Source of the DNA: Ceratothoa steindachneri
Taxonomy: Eukaryota; Arthropoda; Malacostraca; Isopoda; Cymothoidae
DNA length: 64,000 nt
Assembly (NCBI GenBank): GCA_963969495.1
Contig: OZ018323.1
Location: 70,218,920 to 70,282,919, forward strand
Direction: 5' to 3'
The notes beneath the pieces were generated by a model, which saw only the letters and a program-made list of their open reading frames with translations, did no database searches and had not been told where the DNA came from. Made by a program: the position numbers and the translations under genes. Below are positions 1 through 11,700 of this stretch, in pieces (position 1 is the first letter of the stretch; each line of letters starts with the position of its first letter).

Positions 1-1345
1 GCACCGATGGAGAGGAGCCCGAGTCTGCTTAGTCTTTTTCCTATTTTTTTTCTTTTTAGAAGAGGAGGGTGAGGAATGAACCCGCTTCTCCCCTCCGCCA
101 GCAGGAGCCCCCAGGCCAGATGGACTTGCCTCAGCCAGGTTATTCTCCGAGATGGAGAAGGTCCTAGCAGTCGCAGGGGCACCGGTAGGAGGAGATCCTC
201 CCCTCCTTGTATTGCCTTGGAAGCCCAGGCCATTTGAGGAGGACCTTGCATAGGTGCGGATTCGGGTTCAGTGCTTGGCACCGAGCCTGGATTCACTCCC
301 ATGGAAGGCCCTACCATCTAAGGCTGCATTGCCTCAAGGACCATGTCTATCTCAGGGGGGCTCCAGTTGGCTATCCTCCCCCCAGGACATCACAGGTCCC
401 GTTGGCAGCATTGTCACAAGTCACGTCTGGGGAGGCACAGGCCTTGACCCCAGCAAGGTTCAATATTCTTGCCAGCAGGTCTTTTGAGGTAAGCGACTGA
501 AGGGGCCTGGCTTCCCTCTCCCTCCTAAGGGGGTTTGTCCTACCAAACCGCTTCAATGGGGAGCGGTCGGCTATGGGCTGCCTGCTGGCTTTCTTGGCAT
601 TCCCCTTGGAAAGAAAAGGGGGGAATGCAGCTGGGAAAACCAAGCACCTCCAGAGAAGGGGGTGAGGGAGAGTCCCCTACACCCGTAGTCGGAGAGGAGT
701 AAGCCTCCTCTCCGGTTAGAGAAATTTGGAGGGTCCCTGCGCAAGCACAGGGGGGAAGGGACCTCCATTTTTTCTGCAGAGCTGCCTGAGGGCGGCTCCA
801 ATGATGGAACATGGGAAATTAAGCGGAGATTTTTTATTTCTTCATCATTGGGCATGGTGACCCTAAATTTTTCATGGGATGCATATGTTCATCACCCCTC
901 ACAGTAGCCCACCCTGCAAGGGGTGTGTACAGGCCTGGCAAAGCAAGCCAGGTGCTGTCATTCAGGACCCCCCCTCCTGCCTGGTGGCCTGGCAGTCCCT
1001 CAGCATGATGGCTCCACCTTGGACATGCCGTAAAAACAAAGATAGATGGTGAAGTGAGAAGGAAAGGGGATTGGAGGAAGGTATGGGTGGTGATGAAGCA
1101 GGTTGTTAAAAACCCACCACCCCAGACCAGAGCTCAGAGGTAATGGAACATTGTCCCCTCCCCCCTCAGCCCCGATCTGGGATGGTTGGCTGAGAAGGTC
1201 AGCATCTACCCTGTGAAATTAGAGGCTGACCATTGAAAGTTGTGGGAGAGGTTGTATGAAAAGCGAGGAAACTGGGGGATAAACACAAGTGTTTTGAAAG
1301 AAGGAGAAGAGGCTAAGCTGGGGTCGGACGGGGTGCTGAATCCCA
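1..1345 (-). repeat. Unclassified dispersed repeat, copy 1
   Basis: Read on the minus strand, this stretch matches the plus strand of 21583-22770 in the same order over about 1.2 kb. Shared landmarks are the phrase CCCCAGCTTAGCCTC at one end, the ACCAGGCAGGAGG block, the CATCATTGGAGC block and a reading frame with the words PSGSS-EK and [16 protein letters not shown]. Frames are broken by stops in both copies and no catalytic motif is visible, so the class is unknown; the 5' part of a retroelement is possible. The left end may continue outside the window. Confidence 0.6.
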
Positions 1346-2374
1346 TCAACACGGCGGCCAGGATGGCAAATCGCCGCGCCCCTTATGGGGAGTTTGACCA
1401 AAAGTTCATCTGGCCATAAATATGACCACAATGACCAGATAAGCCTCATACTTAGTATGTGAACTTTAATCATTATAACCAACAAATGATGTAAATTTCA
1501 TGCTATTCTGTGACCAAGGTGTCAGGAGGGTGTGTACACTTCACATAGAATGCTCCCTCCAACATCCCCTTCTACATCAATAGAAAACCAGGTGCTGACA
1601 CCTGCCTATGCTGCAACCTGAAAACATTGCCCATTCATCCTATCCTGCCTCCTTCTTGAGTGTATCAGAATATCATTCACTATAACCCCGCCTAGGAGAC
1701 CTCTGGAGATGAGCACTTGCTCTGGCAGCCTTCCTGAGAAGTGTAGAGTTTGATTGAAGGGAACCTCAGAAAAGATTGGATGAGATGCTACAGCACATAG
1801 GGCCTCATCACTATGATTGAACGAGATGCTACAAACCATGGCACATCGCTAAGATTGGACAAGGTGCTACAGCACAGCAAATAGCACCTCACCATGATTG
1901 TGAGAGATGCTACAGCACATGATGGGCGTCTTTGTGCATCAGAGAAGCATGTGGGTAGTTTTTTCAAGGGCATTGATGTGAGCAGACCTTGTACTTTGTG
2001 AGAAAGTAGTTGATCATAAAGATAAAGATGTAACAAAAAGGTGTCATTAAAATAGATGCAAAAAAACTATGAGTAGTCTAACTAAAGAGGGGACTAGTAG
2101 TGGGAACTTGGGATTGGGGGGAGCACTAGTCACTAGAACTCATGCAAACTACACAATCAATGCAGATTCCGCCGACAGTGTTGGGAAAGGCACACATTCT
2201 TCCAGATGGCAGCTGCAGCATGGTTACACATGCTATACCTAACACAATCTCGCTCAGGTTCAGGTGATTTCATCATGTCTAATAAATGCATTGGTATGTA
2301 ATGTCAATGATGTGCGATGGCCACTTTATGAGCAGGATGAAGACAGCAGGTTTTTTTCAGCCCCATTTATTAAC
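1346..2374. other. Non-coding stretch with a short degenerate minisatellite
   Basis: No supported gene. It lies downstream of PSMD6 exon 5, so it is probably intronic or 3' flanking DNA. Apart from the minisatellite entered separately, I see only low-complexity sequence with stops in all frames. Confidence 0.4.
1774..1925. repeat. Degenerate ~45-50-bp minisatellite
   Basis: Three to four imperfect units share the core GATTGGACGAGATGCTACAG followed by CACA and a CATCAC-type segment. Spacing between the GATGCTACA cores varies from about 40 to 55 bp, so the array is old and diverged. Confidence 0.55.
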
Positions 2375-2382
2375 CTTTAAAT

Positions 2383-4815
2383 CAGGGATCAGCAACCTTT
2401 TTCAGCTTAAAGGCCAGAAGCAAAGTCTATGAAGTGATGGAGGGCCACATTCATAATTTACATTATAAAATATAAACTATTATAATTATTAGATGTTATA
2501 TTCGGTACATAATAATAAATAAATGAAGGTAATAATAGTAAAACATGAAGCTATAAATTATAATAGATTGTTTTAGTTCATATACATTATAAATTGATGA
2601 TTGATGTTTTTGGCTCAAAAGTTTTTTAACATCAGTTGATAAGGAGGTTGAAGCCAGAAGCATTACGTTTTCTAAATGGTCATCAGTGATTAGTGTCCTT
2701 AGCTTACTTTTGGTGTACTTTACTTTGGAAAATAATTGCTCACACGCATATGTACTACTAAACACTGATGCCATTTTAATTGCATCACTAGTCAAGTTGG
2801 TATACAGCAATTTGTAGGCTTATTATCCTGGAGTGTAGGGAAATGAGCATAATTTGATTTCTCCAGCTGATGTTCCCACAATCGTAGTTTTGTTTAAAAT
2901 GCAGTTATGTGTCCCCACATGTCATGTATTGATTAATTTTTTCCCTGAAGCTGAAAATTCAAACGGTTTAAATGAGATGTTAAATCTAGTAGAAATGCCA
3001 GTCTTGAAAGCCATTTGGGGATGTGAAATTCTGTGGCATTCATGTTTTTGCTCGCAGTGCATATACTCTTTCCAACATAGCACCTGGACTGAGCCAGCGA
3101 ACGTCGCAGAAGTAAACCAACTCCTTATTTTGATTCTCTGCTTCTGTTAAAAGTTGTTGAAACTGACGGTGGTTTAATCTCCTGGACAAAATCATGTTTA
3201 TTACTCTCACCACCACATCCATCAAATTTGATGCCTTAACAAACAAGGCTTCTTGGTGGATTATGAGTGCACTTTCATGACATTGTGTTGACTTCTGAGG
3301 CCTTCCACGCATTTCTGAAGCAGAGCCACGGCACCTTTAGTTTGTCCAACCATAGCCGGAGCTCCATCAGTTGCTACAGATACTAGCTTTAATAAGTCAA
3401 GATTCATGTTTGCAATAAACTAGAGCAGTGCTTCAAGAATATTTGTTCCTGTAGTACCAGTTGAACAAATTCTTCAAAAATGTGGAAAGTTTTGCTTAAA
3501 CAATGTACAAACACTGCGAGTTGTGCCATGTTGGTAGAATTGTTGCTCTCATCAAGTGCTATTGAAAAGAACTTAAAATTGTTTCAATGATTTTTAAAAT
3601 TAATTTTCAGATCCGCTAACATTTCTTCTATTCGTCGTGCAACTGTTCTTGCAGAGATAAGACATTCAAAAATAATGTCTACTAAAGCAGTAAGCATTTT
3701 TCATGAATTCCCCATCTCCACCAGTGAAAGGTTTCATATCCTCTGCTATCAATTTTGATACTTTGTAGTTTGCACATGTACTTTTTTCTGATTCCATGTT
3801 TAATTTTTGGAATATCAAACTTTGTTTTTCCAAACTCACTTTAAGTTTAGGAACTTCGTCCTTCCTCGTTTGCACAATAAATTCACTGAGCTTGAGGTAG
3901 TCTCAGTGTCTCTCGACTTTGAACTCCTTATTTATGACAACACTTCCATGGCAAATAAGGCAACTGGGATTACTGAAGTGTTGAATAAAAAACTACTTTT
4001 CTCTCCATGTGTGTTGAAAAACTTAACACTGCATCCATCTTCCTGCATTTTGTTGCCATTTGGGGGTTTCATAAAAGGAATAAATTGCCAGTTAGTTCCA
4101 ATGTCACAAAACTATCAAAAACAGTCATCAACACACTTAGTTGATATACCAAATTTCAGAAAAAATAATGGAATCATTTTTTGTTATGGGGGGTTATGTA
4201 GGGGTCCCCATTCGATGTGCAATCATTCTTTATCACTATCCCACAAAAATCAATATATTTCAGAACCAAATTGCCTCATTTTTATAGGATAAACATTATT
4301 CAAATGGTAAAAATGCATACATATAATAGTTAGACATAAATCTTTTTATTTTCTTTAATGGCTTTTGTAAAATACATGGGAAACTATTTGGTATATAATT
4401 CTACTAAAGAAATATAGTTTGTTTTAGTCACTTTAAAGTTAACTATGTAGATTCATAGAATATAATAATTCGCTTGTTATGTCATGACACAGAAAGCTTT
4501 AATGGTTTTCTGAAATTGACCTTAATCTTAACGCTCCCAGCAGAATTCATGCATATGCAGAACTATTCCAGAATGCTCTTGCATAAATTTTTGATATGAT
4601 TGTTCTTGAATATTCAAGAATACCCCTCAACAATCTACAAGTCTCTAAGTTACTTTTAAAATTTAAAGATCTAGAAATAAGAATATAAAATTTAGATTTT
4701 TATTGCTAAACATGATGGGCTGGGTAGATACTATATTTCGTTTGAAAACTGCAGGACAAACAATTTTGGTGGATGGGCAGTAACCGGCCTGTGGGCAGTA
4801 TCTTGCTGGCCCCTG
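2383..4815 (-). mobile_element. hAT DNA transposon (GTF2IRD2/Charlie8-like transposase), decayed
   Basis: A 2433-bp element bounded by short imperfect inverted ends (CAGGGATCA at the left, TGGCCCCTG at the right) and by a perfect 8-bp target duplication CTTTAAAT at 2375-2382 and 4816-4823; 8 bp is the hAT signature. Transposase remnants are on the minus strand. The N-terminal part is near 3875-3666 (KLIAEDMKPFT-GEF). The middle part, 3312-3040, reads LNHRQFQQLL and DVRWLSPGAMLERV. The C-terminal dimerisation region, 2810-2496, reads YACEQLFSKVKYTKSKLR. This order and wording match the transposase from which vertebrate GTF2IRD2 derives. Frameshifts and stops separate the blocks, so no intact protein is encoded. 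Confidence 0.85.
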
Positions 4816-4823
4816 CTTTAAAT

Positions 4824-5615
4824 TATCAAATATTAAGTTAGTTTGAACTGAGGCCGTTGGATAAAATAATAGCCAAACTACCCACTTCACCAATGGGGCA
4901 TTGTACCAAGTAAGAATGTGGAGATGAGTCAATGGGAGAAGAAATGTGCACAAAAAGGCAATTCAATACAACTCATTAGATTATTATACTTAATGTAGCT
5001 TCTTCATTGATATACAATGCAGGTTGCACGGGTGGGTGCCTTTACATTTAATCATTTTTGTGGGGTAAAAGCACTGTGCAAGTTTATCTTCATCATAAAC
5101 AACAAGGTTAAGTTGGGTTAGTTTGCGTCAATCCATTTCAGGCATCCTCATAACAGCCCTAGCAATTATGGAGTTGGCACAATAATTTTTTTTTTTTTAA
5201 TTGTACTCCTTAGGAGTGGAGTATTTTTAGAAATTCTGAAACCTATGGTGGGAATACATAAAAATACCATAACTGTGATGTGAAATGTACAATGCCACTG
5301 CACTCATACATGAAATATGCAGTAACTCAAGGTTGGAAACCCATTCTCCTCCCAACCTTGCTTAAGGTGGCAATTCCAATTTTGTTTTCATTCTCTCGTG
5401 AAGTGAAGCCACATTGACTCTGGTTAGTTATTGGAGGATGACTTGAATAGAGCTGGGTCAACTATACATGCTAACTCACAACAGACAGAGACCTCATTAA
5501 AATGTAAGTCTCCACTGAGATAGGAATTATAAGGCAAGAATGATCCCCTACCAAAACATCTGATGTTTAGGCCACTAACACCATCTTGTGGTGAACCAAG
5601 ATAAAGATTACTCAC
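4824..5615. other. PSMD6 intron after exon 5, no other feature
   Basis: Lies just downstream of the exon 5 donor. I searched its minus strand for the remaining PSMD6 C-terminal region (PCI/winged helix) and did not find it, so the next exon must lie further left, outside the window. A poly-T run at about 5189-5199 is the only notable element. Confidence 0.4.
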
Positions 5616-5788
5616 CAAGTTTCTCAAAGAACGTTGTGTACTGACACTCGTACAATGATCGCAAATAAGTCTGCAAATCATTATTAGAGTGAAGAACTTC
5701 TTGGATCTCTGATCCTTTCACTACTTTACTCCTGAGGTCATTTCTGGGCAGAGCGATCATGCAGACCAATACAGTGTATCCCACGAAC
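5616..5788 (-). CDS. PSMD6: PSMD6 exon 5 (last exon in window)
   Basis: Acceptor with a ten-T run ending TAG. Encodes [20 protein letters not shown] and [13 protein letters not shown], then donor GTGAGT in phase 1. The remaining C-terminal exons are not in the window. Confidence 0.93.
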
Positions 5789-8700
5789 CTAAAAAAAAAA
5801 CAACCCAAACCAATGAGAATTGAATCATCATAATTACTTATAACTAAAAAGCCCCAAACCAACAAATGAATCTCCACTGGCGTGACTGACACAGACATAT
5901 GACCCTGTTCTCACCCGGAATTAGATGGTTCAACATATAAAACATGTATAACACCAGTATGATCGAGACATATCCTACAAATACACGCAAGAACTGGATT
6001 TTTAAAAGAACTCTGTCAGGTTAGGATTTTGTTGAGGCTGCCACCAGATTGATGAACCTTAGCTGGAATTAACTTGAGTGGAAGGGAGAGGACAAGGAAT
6101 GTACATATCCATCTTAGGGGGTTAACACATGAATGGATAATTATAGGAAATAATTTGACTCTTAATTAATTTGCATCAAGTCACTTGAATAATCCATTCA
6201 TCATGAGTATCTTTGGCATTCACTCATCATATAAGCAGCATAATAGGAGTAGCTTAATATCAATCATGTAAGCAACTTTTCCATTTCACTTTTCAAATTG
6301 GATTTTTCATACTAAAGTGTGCTAACTAATTGACATGCTTGGTCATGGGAGGGCACACAACAATCCAGAACCTGACCAACTCTTGCAATTAAGGTAGATA
6401 CCCCTCCTGGCCGGAAGGCTGGGAAAGTAAGCCATATTTCAAGCTATATCTAACATAGACTTGCAGGGTTAATTTGTGAAAGGCAGTTATTTTATTGGAA
6501 ATTAAATGTTGTCATTGTTTGTAGCTGTGTGGGAGCAGATGGAATCTCATATCCTTCCAATTGCTTTAGACATTAAGGTAGAAGGCTTTGATCCTACAGC
6601 CTGTGCTATAGGGACCCACCAATGGTACCACAATTAAGTGGGGCCGTGCCTTCAATGAGTTTTTTTTTAATAAGCCAACCTGACAATTGCCTGCAAGGGC
6701 AAAGGTCGCCATAATCATCTTACAGCTTAATACTAGGCTAGATTAAAAAACAAATAACAAAAATACAAAAACAAAGGTAAACAAACAAGCAATAAAAGGA
6801 GGAGGCAGCACATTCCGATGTCAGGGGGAGGGCCACCTCCGCCCCAGCACAAGAACAGAGCTAGTCAAATAAAATGGAGGGAGATAACCTCCTCCAAAAC
6901 GTCATAGTCCACAAGTCTGTTTACACAAACCAGTAGCGAGTACAAGGACAGAGTGGCTGCAACCCCGCTCTTCCGAATACCAGGACAGGTAGAGTGCGCA
7001 AAGATCATTCAACAAGAATGTGTCAAACAGTCTGGGGGCCAACACATTCAAAGCAATAAAGTGCAGGCAAGCACTCCATCAAAGATAATAGAATGCAACC
7101 TAAAGCCATCACACCATTGGGAGGTGGGGGTACATGGGAACAATCAGGGTGCGATGGTAAACAAGTTTTAGTTCTACCGGTGACATAGGCACTGTTGAGG
7201 TGAGTTGTGTTTTTTGTATTTGTTTTTATCATTGTGATAGCCCATCTGGCGACAGCCTACTTGGGCATAAGTCACCATACACAACACAACCTACTACTAG
7301 GCTATATTAAAAAACAAAGAATATGTAGCTAACAAATAACAACAATAAAAAATAATGAGAAAAGCAAAAGGATAAGGAAGCATGCTCCGGCATCAGGGGT
7401 AGTCCCGCCTACCCTCGGCGCGGGAATATGCGACCTACAAAAAGAAAGACAAAAAAGGTCGTAAAGTCCACAAACCCATCCTGAGTACATGGGACAAGCG
7501 GTAGCGACCCCGCTCATCCCGGTACTGGGACAGGTAATGTGCGCAAAGATCACCCAGACTGGGACATTCAACGAGAATGTGATGAACAGTCTGGGGGACA
7601 AAACAGTCGTCACAGTAAAGCGCAGTCGAGCACTCTATCAAATGGCGGTGCATCCAATTCGGAGACGACAGAAAGCAATCTGAAGTCAGCGTGGCATTGG
7701 GGGGTAAGCCCATTGGAAGTCACATGCAATGGCACGCAACCTTAGGTTACCCTCAACCATCTCCTTTGCCAAGCAGCCCAGAGGGTTGTCCATATTCCTG
7801 CCATGTAGTTGGTGTGAGGAAGAGCAAAACGGTGGTCTGGTCAACCAGTCCTTAGAGACTCTTTGGTGCCTTCATTCCCCACAATTCTTGCATGTCCAGG
7901 AACCCAGTAGATGATAATCTCGACATCAGCCTGGCTCACCAAAACCGTAGCATCATGGATATCGTGAACCGGGAAATGCAGAGAGCACTCAGGGCGCTTT
8001 GTGAGTCGCTATAAATCACAATCCAGTCTCTGAACCGAGTACATCGCGTAATCTCCCATACTGTGTGGTGTATTGCAACCAGCTTGGCCGTGAGGACAGA
8101 CACAGCACATGGCAGAGCCCCGCTGACTTCAAACAGAGGGGATATGAGGTGGAAACTGACCCCCTTTTGGGACTTAGAGCCATCCATATACACTGGCACT
8201 GTTCTAGCATGACACAAAGTATGCTCTAAAAAGGCTGAATGCAATACTCCCGGCGCTGTAGATGATTTGGGAGCAGAGGCATGGTGACAAATTGTCAAAG
8301 GTGGTGTCATGGTGAGAACCAGGGGCGCCACTGGCCCAAGAGCTATAACTAGCTCTCCAAGGAATTTTCTGGCCCTAAAGCAGAAGGGCTTAGGGTGTAA
8401 CTTGCGTCTCTCGGTGGCATAGGCACTGTCAAGATCAGTTGCGAATGCAGTGAGAGCTGTTGGCGACTGAGGAAGGCGCCAGGTTCGCACATACAGGCAA
8501 TAAATGCACTGTGCACAGCGCAGAGCAAGTGGCATCACCCCAGTATTGACAAGTAGGCTCTCAATGGGGGAAGTGCGGAAGGCACCAGTCACCAGGCTAA
8601 GGCTAGTGTGGTGGATTGAGTCCACCTTCAGCAGCACACGCTCGGCTGTGGATGCATAAAATTTGCATCCGTAGTAGAGCTTTGAGTGAACAAAAGATCG

Positions 8701-11700
8701 GTAAAAAAGTACAACAGTAGCTCTATCAGCGCTGAACATCACGGAACGAAGAAAATTCATGGCGCGGGTGCAAGAGACCTTAAGGCTGCGAATGAGCCTC
8801 CTAGGTGAGGTATTGGTCAAATACAAGACCAAGGAAACGGTGCGAGTCTACCACATTTAGAAACAAGTCTGGGTCAGTTATTAGAAATAATTTTGATAAA
8901 AAAACATAAGTCATAACCAAACTAAGATGAAATTATTATTCAAATACTCAAAAAAATACCCTTCTTAAATTATAGAGTGATGATGATGATGATGATAAAT
9001 GACAATAAAATATAATTTTACCTTAATCTCTAACCAGGGATGATTTGATGATAATTTTAAAGTGCAGGGGAGATTTAAATAAATTGTTATCCTGGGTACA
9101 TAAGTGGCAAATGACTTTCAACCTTGATAAGTGCAAAGTTATTAACATGGAAAAAGATGATAGAGAATTTAACTATGAAATGGATGGGCATTGGCTGAGC
9201 TCATTACAAAAGTAAGGAGGTTATTCTTAAACTCTATAACTCTTATGTTAGGCCACATCTAGAGTACTGTATACAGGCATGGTCCCCACATTTTAGACAC
9301 GATATTAACCTTCTCGAGTCAGTGCAACGGAGGGCAACAAAGATTATTCCTTCCCTGAGGCACCTTGAATATATAGATAGACTGAGGGTATTAAATATGT
9401 TCTTGTTCGAAAGGTGGTGTGTGAGAGGGGATATGATTGAGCTGTTTAAATTTTTTTCTGGGATAGATAAATTGGATGTTAGCAAGTTTTTTGAGTTAGA
9501 TGATGGAAATCGGACTAGAGGTCACCACTTGAAAATTAAAAGGCAATGTGTAGGTTGGATTTAAGAAAATATTTTTTTCACCAATAGAGTGGTAGACTTC
9601 TGGAACAAATTGCCGCGGAGGGTAGCAGGTAGTCCAAATTTAAATGTATTTAAGAGTAGGTTGAATGAGTTTATGGGGAGGGAAGGTTGTGATGGTTCCT
9701 AAGTTTTGTATATATCTATAGCTGCATGATTTAGTTCTTGACAAGCCTTGATTGGTGATACCCTTGTTTCTGGACGCAATCCTCTGGATGTAGTTTTCTT
9801 GGGAGTTTGGGTGCCTTAAAAAAGAGGCCGTTTGACTCGGATGACTTATGATGGGCCCTTGTGGCTTTTGTCATCTGTTATATTATATTGTGGCGGACTT
9901 TGATTTTGTCTTCCCCTGGCAATGGTGCTTTTTGTGGGTGGGCTTTGACGGATGCGGATGACCTTTGATAGCCCCTTGTGGCTTTTGTCATCCATGAAAT
10001 TATGTTATGTTATGTTAAGGCATCGGTGAAGGTGTAATTTAGGGGTGCGTATCGTAGTCACAACTTTTAATATGACAGTTATGATAAACAGTTATCTATA
10101 GATAAACAATACCATAGATTAGGGTTGCACCGATATGCAAATTAGCAGATAATAGATATATCAGCGCCGATACAGGGTTAACAAAATCAAAAAATCAAAA
10201 TAATTGCCATATAAAAAAAATGTGTTCAAGGACATCATTTCTGACAATTTTAGATGATCGCAATCTTGCTAAGCCTAATCATCCTTGTTTGTTTACAAAC
10301 GTAAATAATACTATGAATAATAAAATCATTTGATAACAGTTAAGTTTATTGTAGCCTAAATGCACTATTAATTTAAATTAGTGTACTATTTACATAATTA
10401 TTGCTATAACTTTTAAGTTATTTTAGAAATTAACGCGTGCATTGTGAGGTTTAAGGCTAAGTTTGCAATTTCTAGATTATTATAGCTTTAGGCCATTATA
10501 GCGTCCCTCTCCAAGCAACATATATGTATCATATGCTGGCTTCCCTTATTTAACACACATTATAACTTATTCACTTAAATAGCACAAGTCCACATCTTCA
10601 CTACTTACAAGTACTAGAGCTAACAGGCCTACAACGGCAAATAAATACAATTAACTTATGATTTCAAAACTTTCCAAGATGGCAGCAGTGTCTCACCCAG
10701 AGTAAATTGTAACAATACCTGGACTCGCCGCCTGGCGGGCATAGCGGCAAACACTTGCGATAACTGTCGCCAGACTATGGAAGTAGCAGAATCCAGAATT
10801 TGCTGAAGCTACCAATCAAGTATTCGTTATCTATGACTGTTGAAATCCTCTACCAAATGTATTCGGATAAGAGAAATTTGGCCTACATTCTTCTTTTAAA
10901 TCCACTATCAATTGATGCTCAACAGGTGAACAAGTTGTTTGAATTCAAAAATATTGAAAAGGTCAAATTGTAAAGTGACTTGCTTTTGTTGATTAAATCA
11001 ATTGGCAAAAAACTTGTTTTGCAAACATTGAAATTTGATTTCCTCAATACAAAGATTGATGATCATTTAGATCCCAAGCCTTACCTAGGACACAGGTTTG
11101 AAGCAAAAGTAATGGAACTTAAGTCAAAAAATATTCCCAACAACACTGAAGAAACTAATTTAAGAAAGAGCTGTTCCGACTTTCTGCTAGCCTTGTTCAA
11201 CCAGTTAAAACAAAGACTTCCAGAAAATGTTAAAATAATGCAGGATATTTCTTTATTCTCTGTTAACTATGCTTCAGCTGTAAAAGATAACACTGCTATA
11301 TGTAATGTAATGAAGTGCCAATGAAAACACACTAACCAAAGCAGATTATCAGTTAGGAAAAATAAATTTAGTGGACTGATTGAACAAAGAAAATACAGAA
11401 CAAGAATAATCCATTTGTAGAGTTATTGCAGTATGCAAAATCAGCATTAATATTGCCACATTAAAATGCTGAAATTGAAAGAGTATTTAGTTCCATGAAT
11501 TATATGAAATCAAAATTAAGAAATGCAACGAGATTAAAACTTTTGAATGTCATTTTAACTATCAAATTTGAACTGATAAGAAAAGAAAAATGCTGTTCCA
11601 CATATAATTTACCAGCCCAAGTTATGAGATATTGGCACTCTAGCAGCATATCAGTGATGACCAGCCAGTACCCTCTACATTTACATATCAAGAGGTTGAA

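Noticed and set aside
1219..1485. Minus-strand 88-codon ORF as a PSMD6 3' exon
   Set aside because: No similarity to the Rpn7 C-terminus and it overlaps the end of a dispersed repeat.
3807..4292. Plus-strand 161-codon ORF as a gene
   Set aside because: Antisense to the hAT transposase remnant; no domain and low-complexity wording.
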